The notes below the pieces were generated by a model that saw only the letters and a list, made by a program, of their open reading frames with translations, made no database searches and was not told the DNA's origin. A DNA stretch of 64,000 nt, taken from the NCBI RefSeq assembly GCF_030268005.1, contig NZ_BRZC01000004.1:1329150-1393149 (forward strand), given 5' to 3'. The stretch is from Microbacterium arabinogalactanolyticum. Its GTDB lineage: Bacteria > Actinomycetota > Actinomycetes > Actinomycetales > Microbacteriaceae. The position numbers were made by a program, and so were the translations under genes. Shown piece by piece: positions 17,850-25,350 of the stretch (position 1 is its first letter; each line of letters starts with the position of its first letter).

Positions 17850-19717
17850 GAGCGGGCCTCCCTGGGGACGATCATGCCCTGTGGCTCGGGGTCGCGTGCG
17901 GCTTCCGATGTCGTCGGCAGCGGGATCGCGCCCGTGATCACCGGCGGCCTGCCGTTCTGGGCGCGGTGCAGCTGCACGTAGCGGCCGTCGAGCGCCATCA
18001 GCTCGTCATGCGACCCCTGCTCGACGATGCGCCCGTGCTCCAGGACCACGATGCGGTCCGCCTGCCGGACGGTGGAGAGCCGGTGGGCGACGATCAGGGT
18101 GGTCCGCCCGCGCATCAGCCGTTCGAGCGCCTCCTTCACGAGCGCCTCGGACTCGGGATCGAGGGCGCTCGTCGCCTCGTCGAGCAGCAGGATGCGCGGG
18201 TCGCGCACCAGCGCGCGGGCGATCGCGAGGCGCTGGCGCTGTCCCCCGGAGAGCCGGGCGCCGCGCTCGCCGACCACGGTGTCCCACCCGTGCGGCTGCT
18301 CTCGCACGAACTCCCACGCGTTGGCATCCCGCAGCGCACTCTCGACCCGCTCGGGCGTCGCATCCGGAAGCCCATAGGTGACGTTGTCGAAGATCGAGCC
18401 CTCGAACAGCACCGACTCCTGCGGCACGACCGAGATCGAGTGGCGCACGGTGCGCACGTCGAGCTCCTGCATGTCCTGACCGTCGATGAGGATGCGCCCG
18501 CTGCTGGGCCGCACGAAGCCGAGCACGAGGTTGAGCAGGGTCGACTTGCCCGAACCCGATGAGCCGACGAAGGCGACCGTGTCGCCGGGTGCGATGCGCA
18601 GGTCGATCGCGTGCAGCGCGTCGTCGTCGGCATCCGGATAGCGGTGCGTGGCGGCATCCAGCACGATCTCGCCGTCGACGCGGCCGACGACCCGCCGGCC
18701 GGAGTTCTGCTCGACGTCGGGCTCCTGCAGCACTTCGGAGATCGAGCGCACGGACTCCAGGCCGCGAGCGCCGACGGGGATGAGCATGAGCAGCTGGGTG
18801 AGACCGCCCGTGAGAAGCGTGAAGTACGTCGAGAGCATCACGACCTCGCCGGGCGAGATCGGCAGGATGCCGGTGATCGCGAACACCGCGGCGAGCATGA
18901 GGCAGGCGACTCCGAGCAGCTGCATCGCGACCCACGAGATCGAGGCGACCCTGCCGTTGAGCAGATCCAGATCCAGACCCGCGCGGCGCACGCCGTCGGC
19001 GCCGTCGGCGACCCGGGTGATGGCCGTCTGCTCGAGGCCGTGCGCGCGGGTCACGGGGATCAGCGATGCCATCTCACCGACGCGCGCGGACAGGATCTCG
19101 ATCTCGCGGCGGAACTCCTCGTTGCGCAGCTGCGAGCGCTTGCGCATGCCGTAGCGGATGCCGATCGCGATCGGCACCGCCAGCGCGTACACCGGCAGGA
19201 ACTGCGGCACGGCGATCGCGGTCATGGTGAGCGCGCCGAGCATGACCATCGTCGAGGACAGCAGCGGGTGCGTGACCTGCTGCAGCATGAGTTCGACGTT
19301 CTCGACGTCGCGGACCAGCTTGGTCTGCACGATCGAGGCGCTCACGCGCGTGTGGTAGCCGATGGAGAGGCTCTGCAGCCGCGCGGTGAGGGCATTGCGC
19401 AGGTCGGCGCCGAGGTCGCGCACCACGGTCATGAAGCTGCGCGTGTAGATCAGGTGGTTCGGATAGTTCTGCACGAGCAGCAGGGCGGCCAGCGCGAACC
19501 ACCAGAGCACGCCCGTGACGTCGCCGTGCGAGGCGACGATGTCGATGATCGCCGCGGTGATGACCGGCAGGAACCACACCGGGATCTCCTTGACGGCGAA
19601 CGCCAGCACGGCGACGGCCAGGCGCCAGGGACGCCGTGCGATCAGGCGGATGACGGAACGGGTCGGATGCTGTCCGTCGATGAGCGCAGCCGGGTCGGAA
19701 AGCGCTTTCTGGGGCAT
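17846..19717 (-). CDS. Type-I ABC exporter (fused membrane and ATPase domains)
   Basis: A 623-residue half-transporter. Six helices fill about residues 30-330. The ATPase domain holds Walker A (GSSGSGKST), signature LSGGQRQRLAIARAL, Walker B (ILLLDEATSALD) and the switch histidine (VAHRLSTV). It would work as a homodimer, or with a partner encoded elsewhere. Exporters of this type move drugs, lipids or peptides, so its place in a sugar operon is unexpected. The start is set at ATG 19717, 7 nt after a -10 box, implying a leaderless mRNA; ATG 19726 is possible. A perfect operator lies inside codons 3-7. Confidence 0.88.
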   Translation of the reverse strand: MPQKALSDPAALIDGQHPTRSVIRLIARRPWRLAVAVLAFAVKEIPVWFLPVITAAIIDIVASHGDVTGVLWWFALAALLLVQNYPNHLIYTRSFMTVVRDLGADLRNALTARLQSLSIGYHTRVSASIVQTKLVRDVENVELMLQQVTHPLLSSTMVMLGALTMTAIAVPQFLPVYALAVPIAIGIRYGMRKRSQLRNEEFRREIEILSARVGEMASLIPVTRAHGLEQTAITRVADGADGVRRAGLDLDLLNGRVASISWVAMQLLGVACLMLAAVFAITGILPISPGEVVMLSTYFTLLTGGLTQLLMLIPVGARGLESVRSISEVLQEPDVEQNSGRRVVGRVDGEIVLDAATHRYPDADDDALHAIDLRIAPGDTVAFVGSSGSGKSTLLNLVLGFVRPSSGRILIDGQDMQELDVRTVRHSISVVPQESVLFEGSIFDNVTYGLPDATPERVESALRDANAWEFVREQPHGWDTVVGERGARLSGGQRQRLAIARALVRDPRILLLDEATSALDPESEALVKEALERLMRGRTTLIVAHRLSTVRQADRIVVLEHGRIVEQGSHDELMALDGRYVQLHRAQNGRPPVITGAIPLPTTSEAARDPEPQGMIVPREARS

Positions 19718-19754
19718 AGGTTCCATCGTAGGACCGAGCAGGATGCGACGACAA
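19698..19754 (-). promoter_or_regulatory. Leaderless promoter with an operator inside the coding region
   Basis: Minus strand: TTGTCG (19749-19754), an 18-nt spacer and TACGAT (19725-19730), then 7 nt to the ATG at 19717. The perfect palindrome GAAAGCGCTTTC (19698-19709) follows within codons 3-7 of the exporter gene, i.e. about +9 to +20 of the transcript. The divergent LacI gene at 19809 is the obvious candidate repressor. Confidence 0.65.
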
Positions 19755-19808
19755 GATCCGGGGACGACGGCACCGAAAGCTAGGCTCGACCCGACGACAG
19801 GAGGACGG

Positions 19809-20798
19809 ATGCCACGGGTGAAGATCACCGAGGTCGCCCGCGAGGCGGGCGTCTCGCTGTCGACCGTCTCCCGCGTGATGAACGGCAACCCGACCGTGGA
19901 CCCCGTCCTCGCCGGGCGCGTGCGCGAGGTGGCGGCGCGCCTCGGCTACACGGCGAATCCGCTCGCCCGCAGCCTGGTTCTCGGTCGCACCCAGACGGTG
20001 TCGGTCGTGATCCCCGATCTCGCCAACCCGACGTTCCAGGCGATCCTGCGCGGCCTCAGCCATGCGGCGGCGAAGGACGGCTACCACGTGCTGATCTCTG
20101 ACACCGAGGAGCAGGTGCATGAAGAGCGGGAGATCGCGTCGACCACCCGCCGGCGCACCGACGGCGTGATCCTCTGCGCGCCGCGCATGCCGCAGCAGGA
20201 GCTGTCCGCCCTGCTGCCCGGCATCGCCCCGGCGGTCGTGATCAACCGTCCCCCGCTGACCGAGGCGCCCACCGTGTCCGCCGACTACGGCATCGCGATC
20301 ACCGAGCTCATCGACCACCTGCGCGATCTCGGGCACACGCGGATCGCGTTCCTCTCCGGCGCGGTCGCCAGCGCCTCCGGCGAGGCGCGCCTGCGCGCGA
20401 TCACCGCCGCCACCCGCGCGGACGCCGAGCTGGAGGTCGTCGAGATCCCCGCGGGGGTCGACTTCGACAGCGGAGCCGCGGCAGCGGATGCCGTGCTCGC
20501 GAGCGGTGCCACCGCCGTGCTCGCCTTCAACGACCTGGTGGCGATGGGACTGCTGTCCGCCGTCACCGCGCAGGGAATCCGCGTGCCGGACGACCTGTCG
20601 ATCGCCGGCTTCGACGGCATCCCGTTCGCGGCCTACACGTCGCCGCCGCTGACCACCGCTGCGGTGCCGGCCGCCGAGCTCGGACGCAGCGCCTGGGCGG
20701 CGATGCACGCGCTGCTGTCCGGTGAGGAGCCGCGTGCGGACGAGACGTTCGCACCGGCGGTCGTGATCCGCGAGAGCACTGGTCCCGCGCGGCTCTGA
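19809..20798 (+). CDS. LacI-family transcriptional regulator
   Basis: A 329-residue LacI/GalR protein. Its helix-turn-helix reads VKITEVAREAGVSLSTVSRVMNG and its hinge LARSLVLGRT, so it starts correctly at ATG 19809, which has AGGAGG upstream. The sugar-binding domain contains AVLAFNDLVAMG and DLSIAGFDGIPFA. It is divergent from the ABC exporter/DUF6807 unit and upstream of the uronate operon, both of which carry GAAA-n-CG-n-TTTC sites. It is the best-placed candidate regulator for both. The inducer is unknown. Confidence 0.9.
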   Translation: MPRVKITEVAREAGVSLSTVSRVMNGNPTVDPVLAGRVREVAARLGYTANPLARSLVLGRTQTVSVVIPDLANPTFQAILRGLSHAAAKDGYHVLISDTEEQVHEEREIASTTRRRTDGVILCAPRMPQQELSALLPGIAPAVVINRPPLTEAPTVSADYGIAITELIDHLRDLGHTRIAFLSGAVASASGEARLRAITAATRADAELEVVEIPAGVDFDSGAAAADAVLASGATAVLAFNDLVAMGLLSAVTAQGIRVPDDLSIAGFDGIPFAAYTSPPLTTAAVPAAELGRSAWAAMHALLSGEEPRADETFAPAVVIRESTGPARL

Positions 20799-20854
20799 GG
20801 GGCGTGGATGCGGTGGATCACCGCATCCGATCGGCTTGCGGAAGTGCTCCGTGC

Positions 20855-20874
20855 TACGCTGAGAAAACGTTTCC
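20855..20874 (+). promoter_or_regulatory. -10 box and LacI-type operator of the uronate operon
   Basis: TACGCT (20855-20860) is followed 2 nt later by the near-palindrome GAAAACGTTTCC (20863-20874), covering the expected transcription start. The same TACGCT box is used before the GH35 operon at 25339-25344. I see no good -35 box. Confidence 0.55.
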
Positions 20875-20919
20875 TGAGGTCGCTCGCCCGGCGACTCGTC
20901 CGCACAGTCTGGAGTGATG

Positions 20920-22257
20920 ATGCCCCGTCTTCGCTACGCCCTCGCCGGCGCAGGCGCCCGCGCGCAGATGTACGTCGGCGCGATCGTCGGCGCCCACCGC
21001 GAGCGCGCCGAGCTGGTCGCGATCTGCGAACCGAACCCGGTTCGCGCCGCGTTCCACGCCCGCACCGTGGTGGACGCCGGGGAACCCGCCCCGCGCATCG
21101 GCGCACCCGACGAGCTGGAGACCCTGATCCGCGAGGAGCGCGTCGACCGGGTGATCATCTGCTCCCGCGACGACCTGCACGCCGAACTGATCGTGCGCTC
21201 GCTGGAGGCCGGCGCGGACGTCGTCGTCGAGAAGCCCCTCACCATCGACGCCCCCAGCGCGGCCCGCATCGAAGAGGCCGTGGAGCGCACCGGTCGCAAC
21301 GTCGTGCTCACCTTCAACTACCGGTACTCCCCGCGCAACAGCGCGCTGCGGCAGGTGCTGCAGGACGGCGAGATCGGCGAGATCACCTCGATCGACTTCC
21401 ACTGGATGCTCGACACCAACCACGGCGCCGACTACTTCCGCCGCTGGCACCGGGAGAAGGAGCACTCCGGCGGTCTGCTGGTGCACAAGGCCAGTCACCA
21501 CTTCGACCTGGTCAACTGGTGGCTCCGCTCGCAGCCCACGCGGATCTTCGCCTCGGGCGGCCTGCGCTTCTACGGCGCGGAGAACGCCGCGGCGCGCGGC
21601 CTCGGCGAGCGCCCCGCCCGCGGCAGCCACGACGGCGGAGACCTCTTCGAGCTGGACCTGCGCAAGGATTCGCAGCTGTCCGCCCTGTACCTGGACGCCG
21701 AGCAGCACGACGGCTACCTGCGCGACCGCGACGTGTTCGGCGAGGGGATCACGATCGAGGACAACCTCGCCCTGGTCGTCGACTACGCATCGGGCGCGAC
21801 GCTCTCGTACTCGCTCAACGCGCACTCCCCCTGGGAGGGCTATCGCGTGGCGGTGAACGGCACGCTCGGCCGCGCCGAGCTCGAGGTCGTGGAGCGGGGC
21901 GCCGTGCTCGCCGGCGACGGGCTGCACCCCGCGATCGACCCGAGCCTGTCCGGTTCCGACGGCATCACGAGCCTGCGCCCCGAGGGCGAGCGCCTGATCG
22001 TGCAGAAGCACTGGCAGGAGGCGCGCGAGGTCCCGATCCCGAGCGGCACCGGCGGGCACGGCGGCGGCGACGCGCTGCTGCTGAGCGACGTGTTCGTGGG
22101 CCCGGGCGATGACCCGCTGTCCCGCCCGGCCGACTGGACTGACGGGATCCGCTCGATCGCCGTCGGCATCGCCGGCAACCGCTCGCTGGAGACCGGCCTG
22201 CCGGTGCGGGTCGAGGAACTCGGCATCCGCCTGCTCGAGAAGCCCGCCGTGCGATGA
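20920..22257 (+). CDS. Gfo/Idh/MocA-family oxidoreductase
   Basis: A 445-residue oxidoreductase, larger than the 367-residue relative at 15782. The N-terminal Rossmann fold (YALAGAGARAQMYVGAI), the EKP motif (VVVEKPLTID) and the substrate-domain segment KASHHFDLVNWWL are intact. Three start codons lie in a row (GTG 20914, ATG 20917, ATG 20920); 20920 is chosen because it is 5 nt after GGAG. It opens a four-gene operon with 4-nt overlaps that otherwise encodes uronate/aldarate catabolism, so a uronate or uronide substrate is likely (inference). Confidence 0.85.
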   Translation: MPRLRYALAGAGARAQMYVGAIVGAHRERAELVAICEPNPVRAAFHARTVVDAGEPAPRIGAPDELETLIREERVDRVIICSRDDLHAELIVRSLEAGADVVVEKPLTIDAPSAARIEEAVERTGRNVVLTFNYRYSPRNSALRQVLQDGEIGEITSIDFHWMLDTNHGADYFRRWHREKEHSGGLLVHKASHHFDLVNWWLRSQPTRIFASGGLRFYGAENAAARGLGERPARGSHDGGDLFELDLRKDSQLSALYLDAEQHDGYLRDRDVFGEGITIEDNLALVVDYASGATLSYSLNAHSPWEGYRVAVNGTLGRAELEVVERGAVLAGDGLHPAIDPSLSGSDGITSLRPEGERLIVQKHWQEAREVPIPSGTGGHGGGDALLLSDVFVGPGDDPLSRPADWTDGIRSIAVGIAGNRSLETGLPVRVEELGIRLLEKPAVR

Positions 22258-23177
22258 GCCGCATCGTCGTCACCGGCGGCGCCGGGCGGCTCGGACGCAG
22301 CCTGGTCGCAGGACTCGCGGAGCGCGGCCACGACGTGCTCTCCCTGGACCGTGCGGTGTCGGAGGCACCGCAGCTCGCCGACGCCGAGCAGCGTGCCGTC
22401 GACCTGACGGACGCGGATGCCACGGCATCCGCTCTGCGCGAGGCGAAGGCCGACGCCGTGATCCATCTCGCGGCGATCGCCGTGCCGTTCAGCGCGCCGG
22501 AGGACGTGATCCTGCGCACCAACGCCGCCCTGGCGATGAGCGTGCTCGGCGGCGCCGTGCAGGCCGGCATCGGCCGCGTGGTCGCAGCATCCAGCCCCAC
22601 CGTGCTCGGCTACGGGGCGCCGGGCTGGCTGCCCGACCGCTTTCCGCTGGACGAGCGGACGACGCCGGCACCGTCGAATGCGTACGCCCTCTCCAAGCAC
22701 CTCGCCGAGCAGACCCTCGCCATGCTGCAGCGGCAGCGCGACGACATCCGCTTCGCCGCATTCCGCCCCTGCTACGTGATCGCCCCGGAGGAATGGGACG
22801 GCGCCCCGACCCAGCAGGGCCACACGGTGCGGGAACGTCTGGACGATCCCGCGCTCTCCGCCCCGGCCCTGTTCAACTACGTCGATGCGCGCGACGTCGC
22901 GGCCTTCGCCGACGCGCTGCTGCAGGCGATGCCCGAGATCCCGAACGGCGAGACCTTCTTCGTCGGCGCCGACGACGCGCTGGCCCGTGAGCCGCTGGCG
23001 GAGCTGCTCCCCCGGTTCGTGCCGGGTTCGGGCGAGCTCGCCGCCGCGCTCACCGGCACCGCACCCGCGTTCTCCGCTGCCAAGGCCCGCCGCCTGCTGG
23101 GCTGGCGGCCCGAGCGCTCGTGGCGCACAGAACTCGCATCGACAGACCACGCAGAGACCCTGGGAGCATCGGCATGA
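22254..23177 (+). CDS. NAD-dependent epimerase/dehydratase-like SDR, possible uronate dehydrogenase
   Basis: A 307-residue extended short-chain dehydrogenase. The nucleotide-binding loop is TGGAGRLGR (about residues 7-15) and the catalytic pair is Tyr144 and Lys148 in YALSK, with a Ser-rich segment before it (AASSPTVLGYG). Its size and its place directly before a 5-dehydro-4-deoxyglucarate dehydratase fit uronate dehydrogenase, which oxidises galacturonate or glucuronate to an aldarate lactone. Sequence alone does not exclude a sugar epimerase. It overlaps both neighbours by 4 nt. Confidence 0.68.
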   Translation: MSRIVVTGGAGRLGRSLVAGLAERGHDVLSLDRAVSEAPQLADAEQRAVDLTDADATASALREAKADAVIHLAAIAVPFSAPEDVILRTNAALAMSVLGGAVQAGIGRVVAASSPTVLGYGAPGWLPDRFPLDERTTPAPSNAYALSKHLAEQTLAMLQRQRDDIRFAAFRPCYVIAPEEWDGAPTQQGHTVRERLDDPALSAPALFNYVDARDVAAFADALLQAMPEIPNGETFFVGADDALAREPLAELLPRFVPGSGELAAALTGTAPAFSAAKARRLLGWRPERSWRTELASTDHAETLGASA

Positions 23178-24073
23178 ACTTCGACGGCATCCTCTTCTTC
23201 CCCGTCACCCCGTTCAGCGAGAACGGCGCGATCGACCACGACCTGTTCGCACAGCACGTGGAGCGCGGCGTCGCCGCGGGCGCGGGCGGCGTCTTCCCCG
23301 CCTGCGGGACCGGCGAGTACCACGCGCTCTCGGCGGGCGAGGCGGCCTCCGTCGTGCGCACCGCGACCGCGACGGTCAGCGGTCGCGTGCCGGTGATCGC
23401 CGGCACGGGCGGCACGCTCGGTCATGCCATCGAGGTGGCGACCGCCGCAGCCGATGCCGGGGCCGACGGCCTGCTCGTGCTGCCGCCGTACCTGGTGGGC
23501 GGCACGCAGGACGGGCTCGTCTCGTACGTGGAGCAGATCGCCGCGGCATCCGAGCTCCCGGTGATCGTCTACCACCGCGGTGCTGCGCAGTACTCGGTGG
23601 AGAGCATGCGCCGGCTCGCGCGCAACCCGCGCGTGGTCGGCTTCAAGGACGGCACCGGGGATGTGGGCGCCGCCCAGCTCATCGTGCGGGCGGTCACCGA
23701 GGAGGGCCGCGAGGACTTCGCGTTCTTCAACGGCCTGCTCACCGCCGAGCTCACGCAGGCCGCGTACCGCGGTCTCGGCATCCCGCTGTACTCCTCCGCG
23801 GCGTTCGCGATGATCCCCGAAGTGGCGAACGCCTACTACCGCGCCTATGTCGAGGGCGACGAGGGTCGGCGCCTCGAACTGCTCGACGGCTTCTACCGGC
23901 CGCTGGTCGCGCTGCGCGACGAGACTCCGGGATTCGGCGTCTCGCTGATCAAGGCCGGGCTTCGCCTGCAGGGTCTCGCGGTCGGATCCGTCCGCGCCCC
24001 GCTGGTGGACCCGACCGCCGAGCAGGAGGCGCGCCTGGCGGCGATCCTCGAGGCCGGACGCGCACTGCTGTGA
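23174..24073 (+). CDS. kdgD: 5-dehydro-4-deoxyglucarate dehydratase
   Basis: A 299-residue member of the DapA/NAL aldolase superfamily that decarboxylates and dehydrates 5-dehydro-4-deoxy-D-glucarate to 2-oxoglutarate semialdehyde. Family-specific blocks are present: FFPVTPFSENG, PACGTGEYHAL, LPPYLVGGTQ, YHRGAAQYS, and the Schiff-base Lys158 in VGFKDGTGD. The ending region (GFGVSLIKAGLRLQGL, VGSVRAPLVDP) is very typical. The next enzyme in the pathway, semialdehyde dehydrogenase, is not in the window. Confidence 0.92.
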   Translation: MNFDGILFFPVTPFSENGAIDHDLFAQHVERGVAAGAGGVFPACGTGEYHALSAGEAASVVRTATATVSGRVPVIAGTGGTLGHAIEVATAAADAGADGLLVLPPYLVGGTQDGLVSYVEQIAAASELPVIVYHRGAAQYSVESMRRLARNPRVVGFKDGTGDVGAAQLIVRAVTEEGREDFAFFNGLLTAELTQAAYRGLGIPLYSSAAFAMIPEVANAYYRAYVEGDEGRRLELLDGFYRPLVALRDETPGFGVSLIKAGLRLQGLAVGSVRAPLVDPTAEQEARLAAILEAGRALL

Positions 24074-25170
24074 GCACGATCTCGCGGCTGGACGCCCGGC
24101 TGCTGCGGGTGCCGCTCACGCGGCCCTGGGCGGCGGGCGTGACCTCGGTGGGCGTCATCGCGACGCACGTCGTCCGGTCCGACGGGGCCGAGGGCTGGGG
24201 ATTCTCGTGGACGCCGCAGATCGGCGCCGAGGCCGTGCACGCGCTGATCGCGCACGACATCGCCGCGGCTGCCATCGGGCGCTCGGCGGTGCCCGGTGAG
24301 ACCTGGCAGGGGCTCTGGGAGCACCTGCACGAGGCCGGCGGCGGAGGCGTGACCACGATCGCCCTCGCGGGGCTCGACCTCGCACTGTGGGATGCCGAGG
24401 CGCGCGCGGAGTCCTTGCCCGTGTCCGGCGTGCTCGGCCGGCGGCGCGACTCCGTGCGCGCCTACGGCTCGGGCGTGAACCTGCACTACTCGCTGGAGGA
24501 ACTGATCGCGCAGGTGCGGCGGTGGACGGATGCCGGATTCGGCGCCGTCAAGATCAAGGTGGGCAAGCCGTCACTGGACGAGGACCTCGAGCGCGTGGCG
24601 GCTGTGCGCGAGGCGCTGGGCCCGGATCGCGAGCTGATGATCGACGCGAACCAGCGCTGGGATCTGGACCGCGCAACCCGCTCCATCGAGGCGCTGTCTG
24701 CGTTCGACCTCGCGTGGATCGAGGAGCCCCTGCGCGCCGACGACCTCGCCGGCCACACCGAGCTCGCCCGCCGGTTGGCGGCATCCAGCCGGGTGCCGAT
24801 CGCCCTGGGCGAGAACCTGCACAACACGCATCGATTCGGCGACTTCCTGAGGGCGGGCGCCGCGCAGATCGTGCAGCCGAACATCGTGCGCGTGGGCGGC
24901 ATCACGCCGTTCCTGCGCATCGCCGACCTCGCCGGCGAGCACGGTGCCGCCGTGCATCCGCACCTGCTGCCGGAGCTGTCGGGTCAGCTCGCACTGGCTC
25001 TTCCCGGCACCGTCGCGGAACCCTGGGCCGAGGACGTGGAGGAGGCCGGGTTCGGAGATCTCGGCGCCCTCGCCGATCCCTCACCGGTGGCGATCGCCGC
25101 GGGGCGGCTGAGCGAGGTGCCGCATCTCGGCCTCGGCATCCGATTCCGGAATTCACTGCCGGGTCGCTGA
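24070..25170 (+). CDS. Enolase-superfamily dehydratase or cycloisomerase (mandelate racemase group)
   Basis: A 366-residue enolase-superfamily enzyme starting at a GTG that overlaps the kdgD stop codon. It has the KxK pair (Lys161, Lys163), metal ligands Asp192, Glu218 and Glu248, and a histidine region (His296, His298 in HPHLLPE). Context suggests galactarate/glucarate dehydration or galactarolactone cycloisomerisation, feeding kdgD. One oddity: where most mandelate-racemase-group members have QPD before the R-x-GG segment, this one has QPN (Asn271), so the usual Asp-His dyad may be incomplete. Substrate unproven. Confidence 0.75.
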   Translation: MSTISRLDARLLRVPLTRPWAAGVTSVGVIATHVVRSDGAEGWGFSWTPQIGAEAVHALIAHDIAAAAIGRSAVPGETWQGLWEHLHEAGGGGVTTIALAGLDLALWDAEARAESLPVSGVLGRRRDSVRAYGSGVNLHYSLEELIAQVRRWTDAGFGAVKIKVGKPSLDEDLERVAAVREALGPDRELMIDANQRWDLDRATRSIEALSAFDLAWIEEPLRADDLAGHTELARRLAASSRVPIALGENLHNTHRFGDFLRAGAAQIVQPNIVRVGGITPFLRIADLAGEHGAAVHPHLLPELSGQLALALPGTVAEPWAEDVEEAGFGDLGALADPSPVAIAAGRLSEVPHLGLGIRFRNSLPGR

Positions 25171-25199
25171 GCGCCACTCCCCGCGGCCCGACGTCATCG

Positions 25200-25268
25200 A
25201 GAACAGGACGAACGCCGGGGACAGGAGGATCCTGCGCCGGATCGTCCTGTTCTGAGCGATCCTCCTGT
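25200..25268. repeat. Interleaved inverted repeats between two operons
   Basis: Four arms occur in the order A, B, A-prime, B-prime. A (25200-25211, AGAACAGGACGA) is a perfect 12-bp complement of 25242-25253, and B (25221-25231, ACAGGAGGATC) is a perfect 11-bp complement of 25258-25268. A and B resemble each other, so nested pairing (A with B-prime, B with A-prime) is also possible. It lies 30 nt after the enolase-superfamily gene and 83 nt before the GH35 gene. It could be a terminator, an RNA switch between two folds, or a dispersed intergenic repeat. Confidence 0.7.
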
Positions 25269-25323
25269 TCTGGGGCACGCACCCGAAACCGAAGGGCAGA
25301 CTCCCGTCCGGGGCTGTCGCTCA

Positions 25324-25344
25324 GAAAGCGCTTTCCGATACGCT
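25324..25344 (+). promoter_or_regulatory. Operator and leaderless promoter of the GH35 operon
   Basis: The perfect palindrome GAAAGCGCTTTC (25324-25335), identical to the site inside the ABC exporter gene, lies just before a TACGCT -10 box (25339-25344). The GH35 ATG starts 6 nt after the box, so the transcript is probably leaderless and the operator fills the promoter spacer. Confidence 0.65.
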
Positions 25345-25350
25345 GAGCGC

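Noticed and set aside
17846..19717. The ABC protein as the missing importer ATPase
   Set aside because: It is a fused exporter-type half-transporter with its own six helices, not a stand-alone MsiK-type ATPase.
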